A DNA stretch of 64,000 nucleotides from Phymorhynchus buccinoides (GCA_017654935.2 CM065683.1:5792131-5856130), one strand, 5' to 3'. Shown: positions 11,276 through 22,740, counted from the stretch's first letter. Program-made: numbers and translations. The notes: generated from the sequence alone by a model not told the origin.

Positions 11276-11392
11276 GGTCAGGGTCAGAGGTAATGAGGCA
11301 ACATAGGCTCGGCGGCCTCTGAAGTGCCTTTCAATATAGTTTCTATTAGTATGAGCACAGCCTGATGACGGTTGGTGAGACACAATCCAGTC

Positions 11393-11655
11393 ATGAAAAT
11401 AGGGGTGTCGTAAAAAATAGTAGATCGCTATATATGAGAGTCTGTATTTCAACTATTTGCGAACAACCACAAATTCACTTCTGTACTTTACGTTTAAAAA
11501 CCATTTAACTCACCTAACCTAACTATCCCTAACCTAGAAAAAAGTTAAATTTGTCGGTTCATTGCTCAATTGCAAAATAGGGAAATACACACTGTCTAGG
11601 TAGCGAGCTAACTTCTTTTTACGAGCTAGCACGATTTTCATGCGCAGGCCCTATA
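11393..11655. mobile_element. Fold-back element F7, copy 2
   Basis: Shares TATGAGAGTCTGTATT, AACCACAAATTCACTT, CCTAACCTAACTATCCC and TTTTCATGCGCAGGCCCT with 11000-11275 in the same order. About 120 bp separates the copies. No ORF. Confidence 0.5.
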
Positions 11656-13375
11656 ATTTTTAGCACAAAAAAATGTACGGGAAAAACAACAATGCAACAA
11701 TAGTGAAATGCTTGCAAATATTTAAATCACACATGTAAAAGTTAGCAACATTATGACCACAGATAGTGATACTGAGATAGCGTCCGATAAGACGTATTGA
11801 TCATGGATGCAGTAGGGCGTTAGCCACGGCATGGTTCATCAATGTGACAGGAATATACAATCGTACAACCGGTCAGAAAGGGATGGGGTTGAAGAAGGTT
11901 GGGGTAAGAGTTAGAAACAAGAACAAAAAAAAGCCTAAAATAAATCAGCCATTTTTTGTGTGCAATTTTGGGGAAAGTATGTCTGTCGCTTAATCTGCAC
12001 CAAAACGTAAGCCGACATCTTGATTGTTTACACAACTTACAAAGGAACTTGCGTTCCTAGGGTTATTTATTACTGACACCACTCTAACTCTAACCAATGC
12101 TTCGCTCTCACGGACATGGTCAGTCATTGGGACCGTGGCCCTAAAAGAGAAGAGGAAGAAGATGTATCGGACCCATATCGCGCGAGTAAGTCCGATATCA
12201 GTGAACGCATCTTGATCTTGGCTAGACAATGCCCTATGGCATCCATACCTCAGAATAAGGTATTTTACTCAATAGGTTGATAGGAGAAAGTAAATTACCA
12301 GGAAGTACTTGAGCCGATAATTTGTCGGGTGCAGTGATTTGGTAGTGGTAGTTGCACTGGGATTTGTTGGGGCGCAGGGTGGGAATGAGTATGGTGTGTT
12401 TGTGTGTGTTTCTTTGTGCCTCGCTAAAAATGTAATTATGTGTGTAATGTGTAGTGCATGTGTCGCTTATTTTTATTATTGACTGTAGTCGAAATACCAC
12501 TTTAGTAACACCTCACAGTTTGTGGGTCATTATATCGAGAACTCCTGCGCGACGGGTTCATACGGTCCCCTTCCTTAACGGTTTGTAAAAGTTTTGGAAA
12601 GACCCCTGCGGGACCTTTTTCAGACCTCAAAGTCCATTTAAAAAAATTGAACTGGATTTGTAAAAGTTCATAAATTGATTGCCTCTCCCTCAAAACAGAA
12701 CGAAAAGAAGGAAGCACTACTATGAGGTGATAAGGTATTTTTATTCTACTAGAAAGAAAAATGCAAAGGAGGGGAACAACCAATTTAAACTGCACTAATT
12801 TTTTTAAATATCCTATGATGACGATGTCCGCGTACCGTACCTTTCGGTTTTAGCTGAAAGCTTCCTGAGTAGTTTTTCCTGCTTGACATCGCGGGGCAAA
12901 CGCATGATAGTTGACGCCGCGGCGCCATTACCATTTCGTAACGCTTGAGTGTGAGTACTAACAATGCTGGCCGTGTAAATTCAACGATGTTTGGCTGGAA
13001 AACAAGGGAACTCTTGGTACCCCCCTAATGTATAGTTGGACTATTGTAAAGATGGATGGACCTCTTCTGTTATTGGGAGGGAACTGGGGGTTTTCTTTAC
13101 TGGAAAAAAGGTCAGCCAAACCTTTCCTACCTTTTTTGTTGGGAGGGTGGTGGTGTGTGTTATTTTGTACTCTTATGTGGAAACAATTCGGTTTGTAATG
13201 TTTTTGAACTAGGGTATGAAAGTTTGTAAATTTTGTGTACGACCCTCGTGACGAGGAGCAAGACTAGCACAAAGCAAAAAAAAAACCTGTTCTAAATTGG
13301 TGGTTGTGTCACCTCACCCTAGCACCAACCCCACCTGATCATGCTAACTGATGTTCTTTCACCAACTAATTTCAG
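11656..13375. other. Unique intergenic or intronic sequence
   Basis: No tandem array, recognisable element or convincing ORF. Its right end (from about 13340) has a branch-point-like TGCTAAC, a pyrimidine-rich stretch and TTTCAG, which would be the acceptor of the candidate exon at 13376. If so, this stretch may be intron of the transporter gene. Confidence 0.35.
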
Positions 13376-13500
13376 GGAGGGAGCAAAGCAGATGAGGAAA
13401 AGTCTTGTTCCACAAAACAGGACGGACGCCGCTACAAAAGCAACTGGGCACAGATCTTACTCCTATTGTCGAACGCTCCATTCAGATCAGCTATCCCACC
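13376..13500 (+). CDS. Candidate exon, cut by assembly gap; possibly same transporter gene as 14073-14224
   Basis: A splice acceptor is visible: TGCTAAC branch-like sequence, pyrimidine-rich tract, then TTTCAG ending at 13375. Reading from 13376 in frame, all 41 codons up to the N gap are open. The product starts hydrophilic (GGSKADEEKSCSTKQDGRR) and turns hydrophobic (NWAQILLLLSNAPFRSAIP), as expected for a cytoplasmic loop entering a membrane segment. This suits the large loop of an SLC22-type carrier, whose C-terminal exon lies 570 bp downstream on the same strand. Family membership is inference; this peptide alone does not identify it. The exon end is lost in the gap. Confidence 0.4.
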
Positions 13501-14000
13501 NNNNNNNNNNNNNNNNNNNNNNNNNNNNNNNNNNNNNNNNNNNNNNNNNNNNNNNNNNNNNNNNNNNNNNNNNNNNNNNNNNNNNNNNNNNNNNNNNNNN
13601 NNNNNNNNNNNNNNNNNNNNNNNNNNNNNNNNNNNNNNNNNNNNNNNNNNNNNNNNNNNNNNNNNNNNNNNNNNNNNNNNNNNNNNNNNNNNNNNNNNNN
13701 NNNNNNNNNNNNNNNNNNNNNNNNNNNNNNNNNNNNNNNNNNNNNNNNNNNNNNNNNNNNNNNNNNNNNNNNNNNNNNNNNNNNNNNNNNNNNNNNNNNN
13801 NNNNNNNNNNNNNNNNNNNNNNNNNNNNNNNNNNNNNNNNNNNNNNNNNNNNNNNNNNNNNNNNNNNNNNNNNNNNNNNNNNNNNNNNNNNNNNNNNNNN
13901 NNNNNNNNNNNNNNNNNNNNNNNNNNNNNNNNNNNNNNNNNNNNNNNNNNNNNNNNNNNNNNNNNNNNNNNNNNNNNNNNNNNNNNNNNNNNNNNNNNNN
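13501..14000. other. Assembly gap of 500 N
   Basis: Exactly 500 undetermined bases, the usual placeholder length, so the true gap size is unknown. Open frames crossing it are meaningless. It separates the two candidate transporter exons and may hide further ones. Confidence 1.
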
Positions 14001-14072
14001 CAGCGAGAGAGGGGAACACGTGATTTTCGCTGATGGATCTGGTGGGTTTAAGGTAGTTGTCCCCCCTCTCAG

Positions 14073-14224
14073 GGTCTGTACGTAGGAGGGCGGTTCGGTG
14101 CCGTTCTGCCTCTGGTGGTGTTCGGAGGGCTGGCCGTTGCGGCTGGACTGTCCGCCCTCTACCTGCCAGAAACCCTGCACCGAACCCTGCCGGACACGCT
14201 GACCGAGGCCGTCACCTTTGTCCG
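14073..14224 (+). CDS. SLC22-type organic ion transporter, C-terminal exon
   Basis: A 152-bp exon bounded by a pyrimidine tract plus CTCTCAG (ending 14072) and the strong donor GTGAGT (14225). It starts in phase 0 and ends after two bases of a codon. It encodes 50 residues beginning GLYVGGRFGAV, then a hydrophobic segment (LPLVVFGGLAVAAGLSALY), then LPETLHRTLPDTLTEA. In SLC22 carriers (major facilitator superfamily) the last transmembrane helix ends in a conserved PETL motif followed by LPDT.EEA, which this matches. The role would be transport of organic cations, anions or zwitterions across the plasma membrane. The next exon, encoding the C-terminal tail, was not found downstream. High GC and codon-like composition contrast with the surrounding repeats. 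Alternatives are another MFS member or a pseudogene fragment. Confidence 0.75.
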
Positions 14225-14258
14225 GTGAGTCAGCCACTGGGGAAAAAAGTTTGCGATG

Positions 14259-14428
14259 CAGTGGAACCTCCCTTATAAGACCTCCCATTATAAGACTCCC
14301 TCCCACATAAGACGTACTTCTCTGAGACATTGCCCTTCTTTGTAAGTATTAAAATTACCTCCCTTATAAGACCCCTCCCGACCTCATTTTGGATGATTTT
14401 TGAAGGTCTTATAAGGGAGGTTCCACTG
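14259..14428. mobile_element. Fold-back MITE with CAGTGGAACCTCCCTTATAA ends
   Basis: 170-bp element whose termini CAGTGGAACCTCCCTTATAA and TTATAAGGGAGGTTCCACTG are exact complements. Internal ATAAGAC.TCCC repeats pair as well. It sits 34 bp after the splice donor of the transporter exon, so probably in an intron. A fragment of the same family lies at about 50300-50372. Confidence 0.8.
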
Positions 14429-14924
14429 TAGTATCAGTATGTTGTTGTTGTCGTACCCTGGCTTAAAGACTCCAGGGATCATCCCAACAGCGGAATTAGC
14501 GCTTGAACGCTATGGTACAAATGCATCAGCTAGGGATGAGAACAGTACGCGTGTGATCGTTTTTTGATTACCCCGCCACGTGGACAGCCACACTTCGACT
14601 TCGGAGGATTTTGGGATACCGATGATGTTATGCTATAGGAGCTTGTCCCATGGCTAAAGACAATACCCGCAGAGCATAGCAACATTTTGATGAAGCCTTG
14701 GTGTTCTAGGCTATGACAATTGGTCTGACACAGCCTTACGCCAAGGCGAACTATCAGTATACAAAAATATATATTTTAGCACACAGGCACACATATTATT
14801 GTCTTATACAAATTGAGTCTTGCTACATACTTTGGAAGAGTAATAAGAGTCTCCCCCCCCCCCTTTTGTTTGTCTGATTTAACTGAAAATTTCAAGAAAG
14901 TTGCGGGATTTCTAAGCGATTGCC
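14429..14924. other. Unique sequence without recognised features
   Basis: Probably intronic or intergenic. A short C run is at about 14855. No ORF, repeat partner or splice-bounded exon could be supported. Confidence 0.4.
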
Positions 14925-15395
14925 AAATTGGCAATATTAATTCAAAACCATGAATTCGGCGAAATTTCAATCTTCAATAACTAAAGAAACGGTGGAACAA
15001 AATTCGTTAATATTTTCAGTTTTCACTAAAAGCTATATTCGGTACACCTCTGGTGTAAAAAACGAACCAGAAGTACAACCGGAAGTGTCCCAGGCTAGGC
15101 TCAGAGAGCTGTCGTTTGGTTCACGGAATAGCCGAAACCGGAAGTGACGTCACAAAACTAGCTATCGGGTATTACAGCCCTTTCCTCTGGCCCAGTTCTT
15201 TAAAATGTTTGGTGACGATATGTTAAGCTTATTCAAATTTATAAAAATTAGGTTTGCGTCACATTCAGTCACTGACTTCAAATTTTTTGGATTTCTGCTT
15301 TCTTCACCTGTTTTCAATTAAATTTGCAGGAAAGTTGTAGGACACTATTCTTATGCCAAATTTACATCAAATCGATTGGCCACACACACATACAC
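14925..15395 (+). repeat. Interspersed repeat R1, copy 2, uninterrupted
   Basis: Continuous counterpart of 1-248 plus 634-890. At about 15144-15152 it carries TGACGTCA once, showing the state before the SINE insertion in copy 1. It ends in AC-rich DNA (ACACATGCGTGCATGCGC). Non-coding. Confidence 0.75.
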
Positions 15396-15594
15396 ATGCG
15401 TGCATGCGCACGCAAGAGACTGATACACGATAATGTAATCTTTTTTTTTCTTTTCTTTTTCTTCCCCCTCTTATATTGGTTGTCCATTCGATGTGCATGC
15501 TTTCGTTGTTGTTGGATTGTGTCTTGTGCAAAACCAAAATGATTTCCTTTGTATTACGATGCATTGGCTGATTAAAGAATCTTGAATCTTGAAT

Positions 15595-15664
<70 letters not shown>

Positions 15665-15827
15665 TGAATAAGTTTTCTTTATTGAGGATAATAGATTAAG
15701 CAACATTGCTTTTTTTCGTCCAGTCCTCATGCAAAAAAAAAGAAAATGAAGAAAAGTAACCAAACATAAATACAAAGAACAACCAAAAGAATTAAACTAA
15801 ACAATTGTCTGCCCCATCCTTCTTTTA

Positions 15828-15885
<58 letters not shown>

Positions 15886-15954
15886 ACCTCCCCCCACCCC
15901 TCTATACACAAGGTATCATAAGCATATAAACATGAAGATAAAAATAAACTCGGA

Positions 15955-16026
<72 letters not shown>

Positions 16027-16411
16027 TCTCATCGCATTTCACATATAAAATAGAACAATATCAAAAGTGTCATAAATATAAAAAATAAGTTATAAAAAAA
16101 GAAAAAAAAAAAGGTATACGAGAATGTTGGAGAGATATGCATATATACTTGCATGTAAATACATTCCTTCATACAGTTATGCACACACAAAGTATGTCAA
16201 ATATCTAGCCACAATTGACATAAAATATAATTATATAGTAGCACATGTGTGCAAACATGGTATATTTTAAAGCAAAATAGTTGATAAAGTTTTAACTTTT
16301 AAAAAATATAAAAATACACAGACAATAATTAGATGCAACGAATGAAATGGGAATATGTGCGAACTTTTTCAAAACATTTCAGGGGACAATATTGAGGTAT
16401 TAGAGTTATTC

Positions 16412-16476
<65 letters not shown>

Positions 16477-16500
16477 CAGAGAGATTTCTTTTGCCATTGA
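15396..16500. repeat. Simple-repeat cluster with retroelement 3' ends
   Basis: GA tracts occur at 15599-15659, 15962-16022 and 16415-16473, and an AC tract at 15830-15883. A plus-oriented tail (GATTAAAGAATCTTGAATC, with CTTGAAT repeated) abuts the first GA tract. A reversed tail (TTTCTTTATTGAGGATAATAG) follows it. The rest (16025-16400) is AT-rich with no gene. Confidence 0.6.
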
Positions 16501-16515
16501 TTCTCAAGTTTCACT

Positions 16516-18045
16516 CTACAGAAGTTCTATTTCACTCTACAGGAATTCGACCTTTTACTCTACAGGAATTCCCTTTCACTCTACAGATTCTACCTTTCAC
16601 TCTACAGGAATTCTACCTTTCACTCTACAGGAATTCTACCTTTCACTCTACAGGAATTCTACCTTTCACTCTACAGGAATTCTACCTTTCACTCTACAGG
16701 AATTCTACCTTTCACTCTACAGGAATTCTACCTTTTACTCTACAGGAATTCTACCTTTCACTCTACAGGAATTCTACCTTTTACAGGAATTCTACAGGAA
16801 TTCTACCTTTTACTCTACAGGAATTCTACCTTTCACTCTACAGGAATTCTACCTTTTACTCTACAGGAATTCTACCTTTCACTCTACAGGAATTCTACCT
16901 TTCACTCTACAGGAATTCTACCTTTTACTCTACAGGAATTCTACCTTTTACTCTACAGGAATTCTACCTTTCACTCTACAGGAATTCTACCTTTTACTCT
17001 ACAGGAATTCTACCTTTTACTCTACAGGAATTCTACCTTTCACAGGAATTCTACCTTTTACTCTACAGGAATTCTACCTTTCACTCTACAGGAATTCTAC
17101 CTTTCACTCTACAGGAATTCTACCTTTCACTCTACAGGAATTCTACCTTTCACTCTACAGGAATTCTACCTTTTACTCTACAGGAATTCTACCTTTTACT
17201 CTACAGGAATTCTACCTTTTACTCTACAGGAATTCTACCTTTTACTCTACAGGAATTCTACCTTTTACTCTACAGGAATTCTACCTTTTACTCTACAGGA
17301 ATTCTACCTTTTACTCTACAGGAATTCTACCTTTTACTCTACAGGAATTCTACCTTTTACTCTACAGGAATTCTACCTTTTACTCTACAGGAATTCTACC
17401 TTTTACTCTACAGGAATTCTACCTTTTAGGAATTCTACCTTTTATTCTACAGGAATTCTACCTTTTACTCTACAGGAATTCTACCTTTCACTCTACAGGA
17501 ATTCTACCTTTTACTCTACAGGAATTCTACCTTTTACTCTACAGGAATTCTACCTTTCACTCTACAGGAATTCTACCTTTTACTCTACAGGAATTCTACC
17601 TTTTACTCTACAGGAATTCTACCTTTCACTCTACAGGAATTCTACCTTTTACTCTACAGGAATTCTACCTTTTACTCTACAGGAATTCTACCTTTCACTC
17701 TACAGGAATTCTACCTTTTACTCTACAGGAATTCTACCTTTTACTCTACAGGAATTCTACCTTTCACTCTACAGGAATTCTACCTTTCACTCTACAGGAA
17801 TTCTACCTTTTACTCTACAGGAATTCTACCTTTTACTCTACAGGAATTCTACCTTTTACTCTACAGGAATTCTACCTTTTACTCTACAGGAATTCTACCT
17901 TTTAGGAATTCTACCTTTTACTCTACAGGAATTCTACCTTTTACTCTACAGGAATTCTACCTTTTACTCTACAGGAATTCTACCTTTTACTCTACAGGAA
18001 TTCTACCTTTCACTCTACAGGAATTATACCTTTTATTCTACAGGA
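16516..18045 (+). repeat. 23-bp minisatellite, about 66 units, EcoRI site in nearly every unit
   Basis: The unit is AGGAATTCTACCTTTTACTC plus TAC, with one main variant (TTTTAC or TTTCAC). Most units are exact; a few are shortened (near 16790, 17045, 17428 and 17903). Because 23 is not a multiple of 3 and the unit has no stop, two long frames appear (up to 516 codons); these are artefacts. The array grades into R2 copy 2. R2 copy 1 has a single unit at the matching position (1363-1377). Confidence 0.97.
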
Positions 18046-18440
18046 ATCCCAGGAGTAACAAAAACAGAAAGAAGGCAATGGAGGCTGGAGACGAGGAGAA
18101 AGAAGAAAAGACGGAGAATTCTCTACTGTAAGAAACCCAGATAGCACGCCGACCGTGTCCAACGTTGGGCCTACGCCGGCTCGACGTTGCGCCGATGGGC
18201 AAAAATGCGGCTAGCCGACATCGGACATCCGATCATTTGCCGACGACGGCATTTGAGCGGTGTGATATAGGGGAACAGCATCAACACTGTCAACATCCTC
18301 CAATGCAGCAGCGTAATGGGGCTGGGCAAGCAGCAAATCTTTGTGAATATCATACAATGCAATGTAATAGGCAAGCATGTTGATAATGATGCATTGTATA
18401 TAAGTGATAGAATGTTTAAGCCATCGTTTGGTGTTGATCC
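18046..18440 (+). repeat. Interspersed repeat R2, copy 2
   Basis: Matches 1378-1512 and 2050-2300 without the 540-bp MITE. It begins CAGGAATCCCAGGAGTAAC immediately after the 23-bp array. About 18290-18400 contains two diverged monomers related to the 44-bp minisatellite (CAATGCAGCAGCGTAATGG; GTGAATATCATACAATGCA). Non-coding. Confidence 0.7.
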
Positions 18441-18489
18441 ATACTGCATAGTATTACCACTTAATAGACGATTTTCAGAGAGAGAAAAA

Positions 18490-18950
18490 CTTGGGGAGAG
18501 CACTTCGTGAAAATTAGAATTGTTTACCTCCATTACTCGGTCAAATTCCATAGCAACAATGCAACAATGACGTCGAAGTTTGAAACCGCAGGATGGAGTC
18601 AGCGATCTGCAAAAACTTTTTTGGAAAAATGAGGGGCGTCCAGTATCCACAAACTGAGAGAACTTGCAAAATGTGATGTAAAAAAGATAAATGACATCAA
18701 TTTTAAAATGACCCACGTACGTGTTCTAAGTCTAATCAAACACGCGAGCCGAGAGCTGGGGATCTAACTGAAGATAGAGTAACTCCCCCTGTTTGACCGA
18801 TTGAATTAGGCAGGATCACTCCCACACACCATGAAATTCCTCCCCTTCATTATTTCCGAACAATTCCTAATAGTAGTCACCCTCTAGCTCTTGAAATTTG
18901 GAACAAATCATAATAATTTGTCCGTACATAAACTACGCTATGCTGATTCA
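18490..18950 (+). repeat. Interspersed repeat R4, copy 1
   Basis: Shares GAGCACTTCGTGAAAATTAGA, AACTTGCAAAA and CATTATTTCCGAACAATTCC, in order, with 37094-37925. Copy 2 is interrupted by other elements. No conserved ORF. Confidence 0.6.
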
Positions 18951-18953
18951 TAT

Positions 18954-19607
18954 GTGACCCAGCACCACGAAAGGGACATTAAGTCGCTGGGCTACTTTCT
19001 CACAACAGGCTTGCAAAGACAAAAATATCACTTTTAAAAAAATCAGTTTTGTGTTATGGGTGTTTTCCTGCTCTCTAACATCTCATCTTTCATATTTATA
19101 AAGGACAATCTTTGTTACGGTCTCTACATGCTCCAAAAAGGTGCTTTAAAATGAGTAGGACAATGCAGTTTCTTCAGCCAGGCTAAACTTCTGACTGTGA
19201 TTGATCAAAATGGCCGACAGTCATCCTACCAACTTTAAATGGTCATAACTCTAAAACAGAAGAAGTTTCAAGAATGGTTCTTATATCATTTGAAAGAGAA
19301 TGAGAGACTTAGTGCGATTTTTCTCACGCCAGAGGGCATGACGACGCTCGTGTGGGGCTAATCCTCTCTATATTATTAGTTGGGGATAAAGAAAGAGAGA
19401 GAGACAGTGAGTGGTCCTACCATCACTCTCTCTCTCACTACGCCCAAGTAAGAAAATCGCGTGATAAGCCCCTAGTGCATTGACTGCCCTCTGGCGTGAA
19501 AACTATCGCCATAGGTTGACCATTGCCTAAAGCTTCTAACTGTAGCCTACCATGTTCTCAGAATGGTCATGTTGACACTTAATGTCCCTTTCGTGGTGCT
19601 GGGCCAC
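18954..19607 (+). mobile_element. MITE family F3, copy 2, hosting a nested fold-back
   Basis: Terminal inverted repeats GTGACCCAGCACCACGAAAG and CTTTCGTGGTGCTGGGCCAC. The interior matches 49101-49439, including GATTGATCAAAATGGCCGAC. The extra length comes from a nested element at 19318-19503. No transposase. Confidence 0.8.
19318..19503. mobile_element. Fold-back element nested in F3
   Basis: Ends TTTTCTCACGCCAGAGGGCA and TGCCCTCTGGCGTGAAAA are complementary, and inner parts (GGGGCTAATC; TGGGGATAAAG) are partly so. It is absent from the shorter F3 copy at 49101-49439. About 186 bp, no ORF. Confidence 0.7.
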
Positions 19608-19653
19608 ATATACATGCGAAACAATTTGTGAAAAGTGTTATGTACATGATATA

Positions 19654-19865
19654 GGGGAAGACGGGGTAAAAAGCGCATGGGCGGGTAAAAAGCCCACCCC
19701 AATTATCTCATGAAATAGAAAATGTCAGTCAAATTTGCCCATGAGACGAATGCTAGACATTAACGCTCGTCTCATGGGCAAAATGAGACTGAAATTTGCT
19801 TCATTTCATGAGATAATTGGGGTGGGCTTCTTACCCGCCCATGCGCTTTTTACCCCGTCTTCCCC
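19654..19865. mobile_element. Palindromic MITE family F1, copy 2
   Basis: 212-bp near-perfect palindrome flanked by TA (19652-19653, 19866-19867). Arms begin GGGGAAGACGGGGTAAAAAG and run about 100 bp each to a short loop. RNA from it would form a long hairpin. No ORF. Confidence 0.9.
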
Positions 19866-19869
19866 TAAC

Positions 19870-20218
19870 CGGTGAATTCCATTATTTGTTTCTTTGACGC
19901 CGAAGGAAAGAGGCATCGTCGTCACAGATTGGATTGTAGAGGGGAAGTGTTAGTTTGGGCTCCTTTGCCGTTTTCTTGTGTATCCAAGTTGATAAATGCG
20001 CATTCGCCGAAATATCCAGTTGTTTTGTTGTGTCTCTTGTGAATATATTCACGTCACTTGACACTTGCTGTGTACCTGTTTGTTTGTTGCATGTTCCAGT
20101 GACATTGCAGTCTGTTTCAGTTTTAAAAAACCATATCTTCCTCGGTACTTTTTTTATACGGCCAAATGCTTATAAATTTAAAGCTTCGTTTGCTTCAAGA
20201 AATAGGACGCTCATAATC
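19870..20218 (+). repeat. Interspersed repeat R3, copy 2, with empty SINE site
   Basis: Uninterrupted counterpart of 3440-3772. The single AAGAAATAGGACGCTC at about 20197-20212 continues directly into ATAATC, as copy 1 does after the SINE. Confidence 0.75.
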
Positions 20219-20602
20219 AATTCTAGTTTTAGACTTAGAGATAATCCAATGAAAAGAAAAATATTTTATGGGATATAATGTAGGCCTAAATTGTTTATTG
20301 TTTTTAGAGCACGCACGCACGCACACACACACCACATCCATACACACACACATACCCCCCCCCCCCCACACACACATATATATACACATGCATGCCTCTA
20401 AATGGGTTTCGCATTTTTAACCAGTAGCCTCTCACTGGAAGCGTTCATTGAAAACCAGTCTGTTAATTATACTCGACATTGCGAGCGTCATTAGCTCTGT
20501 TGTTTCTCCTGTTAGTTTTTTTTCTTCTTCCAATTCATGTTGGCGGTGTTACTTTAGCCTAATGATTCACTGAAAATAATCGCTTTTTATGTGCTGTTTC
20601 AT

Positions 20603-20637
<35 letters not shown>

Positions 20638-21300
20638 ATACACACACGCACACACACAAGCGCACGCTCGCACGCACACACACACGCGCATGCACGCATG
20701 CACACACAAACGCACACACACATACAAACACACACACACACATATATACAAACACACACACACACGCACGCGCGCGCACACGCACACCTACGTGTAATGA
20801 CAAGTCGATGCACTTAACATTAAAATGCCCTGCCACAGGCCTACTGTTACGTTGCCTGTAAAGCTGCATGAATTCAATCTGTTCCGTTATATTCGGCGCT
20901 AATCCGTATAATATATTATAATGAAACATACATATGTGGGGCATGTGAATGGATTCTTTTGTTCGACTGATTTGATTTAATCGTACCCCCCATCCCCCCT
21001 CCCCCCACACACACACACACTTCCTCTTCAATCACATACACACATACACACGCGCGCACATGCACACACACACTGCCTGGGAAAAAAATAGGGCGGCGCT
21101 GCACTAGCGGCGATACGCTCTCCGTGTTAGAGCAACACATATGTAATCGTTTCTTATTCGTTCCAAGGTCATATGACCACACTGGGTGGGATAGGCCTAT
21201 GTTTGTGGTTTTCAATTTTGACTGGTCTCCCCGCAGGATTTAACGGACACATTCCGATTTCGGAGGAACGCAAGTGGGAAACCTATTTGGAAGATTATGT
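20219..21300. other. AC-rich simple repeats and a SINE S2 tail fragment
   Basis: AC-rich DNA is at 20310-20390, 20603-20790 and 21005-21075. About 21078-21142 (GGCGCTGCACTAGCGGCGAT, ACGCTCTCC) is a fragment of the SINE S2 tail. The remainder (20400-20590, 20790-21000) shows nothing recognisable. Confidence 0.45.
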
Positions 21301-21349
21301 TGGGGGGAAAAGGTAGGAGAATGGGCCAGGAAGAAAGGAAACAGTAGGC

Positions 21350-21425
21350 CATGAAGAGGAAAAGACAGATGAAGAGGAAAAGACAGATGAAGAGGAACAG
21401 ACAGATGAAGAGGAAAAGACAGAGT
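21350..21425 (+). repeat. 18-bp tandem repeat, four units
   Basis: GATGAAGAGGAAAAGACA repeats four times with one A/C change. The phase-compatible reading gives an acidic or basic repeat, but no larger ORF supports a protein. Confidence 0.8.
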
Positions 21426-21544
21426 CAAACAGTTATAGATTCGAGGAAGCTGCAGACATCTAATTTCCACAAGGTTGGAGAACTATTTGTACTATTTTCT
21501 GTCTTGTGTACGTTGCATATGTGAAACTGATGAAGAAAGGATGT

Positions 21545-21680
21545 TTTTGTTTGTGGCACAAGCCACACACCTATAACTCACTTTGTCGGTCGGTCCAAAA
21601 TTGTTGCACATATTGTAAACGAGAAAGAAAAGCGTGCCACAAACGATTGCGAATCCGCGCTTGTTTTTTCTTCATATTTG
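21545..21680 (-). repeat. Dispersed repeat, inverted partner of 46835-46945
   Basis: ATAACTCACTTTGTCGGTCG here corresponds to CGACCGACAGACCGACAAAG plus GTGAGTTAT there. CAAACGATTGCGAATCCG and its complement also match. Non-coding. Confidence 0.6.
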
Positions 21681-21789
21681 TTAGTTGGATGGTTGAGTTG
21701 AACCTGTTTGTTTACTCTCATATGAGAGCATGTATGTGCTCAAGTACGCATAATGTGTGTTTACTTTAAGCATGTGTAGGTAAAAGTGA

Positions 21790-21793
21790 TAGA

Positions 21794-21843
<50 letters not shown>

Positions 21844-22740
21844 GCGTGTGCGTGCGTGCGTGCAGAAGAGTTGATCTGTTTTTTAATACTTTGATTTCAT
21901 CATATTGCTTTTTATTTATTTGTTTGTTTACATTAATAATAAAACAAAAATTGTTACTTCGGTTTACCTGTTGTCACCCCACCCCCTTGTCATAAGGCCA
22001 GTCTGGCAATGGCAAAACATGTCAAATGTTCTCTCTCTCTCTCTCTCCATTTTTATCTCTTCTCTCTCTTCCCCCTCCCCCTCTCCCTCTCTCCATTTTT
22101 ATGTGGGTAATGTGCATGATCTGATCATTTTCATAAATATCATTTCGGTTGTCGTTGGGTTTTTTTAATATGTCGTTGTCGTGTGCTACCCGTGTTCCGC
22201 CATTATTTATTCGCTTTGATATGGGCAAAGAGACCTCTTCAATGAATACTTCAGACCTCTCTCTCCTTCCCTCCCCCTACCAATCTCTCTCTCCCTTCAT
22301 CCTCTCTCTTTCTATCTCTCTTTCTCCCCCCCTCTCTCTTTTATTATATACAAAGAAAATGTTCAAACATGCCCATTCTGTAACCAAATTGAGAATGAAC
22401 TGCTTTTTTTTAATAGATGCAATGTTTATACTACTCTCAGAGAAAAATACATATTGAAGCACAGACAGTTTTTCGAATGTTAATTCTATCGAACTAAAAC
22501 TACTTGCGAATGATAACATACATATTACTAGAGATATTGCTATGTACATCTACTATGCACTGAGGAAAAGAGAAGAACTCTTGCCTCAGATATAATAAGC
22601 AACATTTATGATTGGTGCTATTAGTATATTAATTATTATACATTTATTGTCATTTCGTTTATTGTGTGCACCGCACCTCCTATGTTATAGGCCGGAGGCC
22701 TGAAACAATAAAATTGTGTTCAATTGTTCTCTCTCTCTCG
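21790..22740 (+). repeat. TG tract and two CT-capped retroelement 3' ends
   Basis: A TG tract at 21797-21838 is followed by a 3'-end-like segment (CATAAGGCCAGTCTGGCAAT) that enters CT repeat at 22030. Its inverse occurs at about 57605-57675 and 58985-59055. A second tail (GGCCGGAGGCCTGAAACAAT, AAAATTGTG) enters CT repeat at about 22728. In between is CT-rich and unique DNA with no gene. Confidence 0.55.

Noticed and set aside
13341..14330. Open frames of 185-279 codons across the N gap
   Set aside because: They consist of undetermined bases. Only the parts outside 13501-14000 can be judged.
16355..17905. 516-codon open frame
   Set aside because: Produced by a stop-free 23-bp tandem repeat read through all phases. 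No start context, domain or flanking coding evidence.
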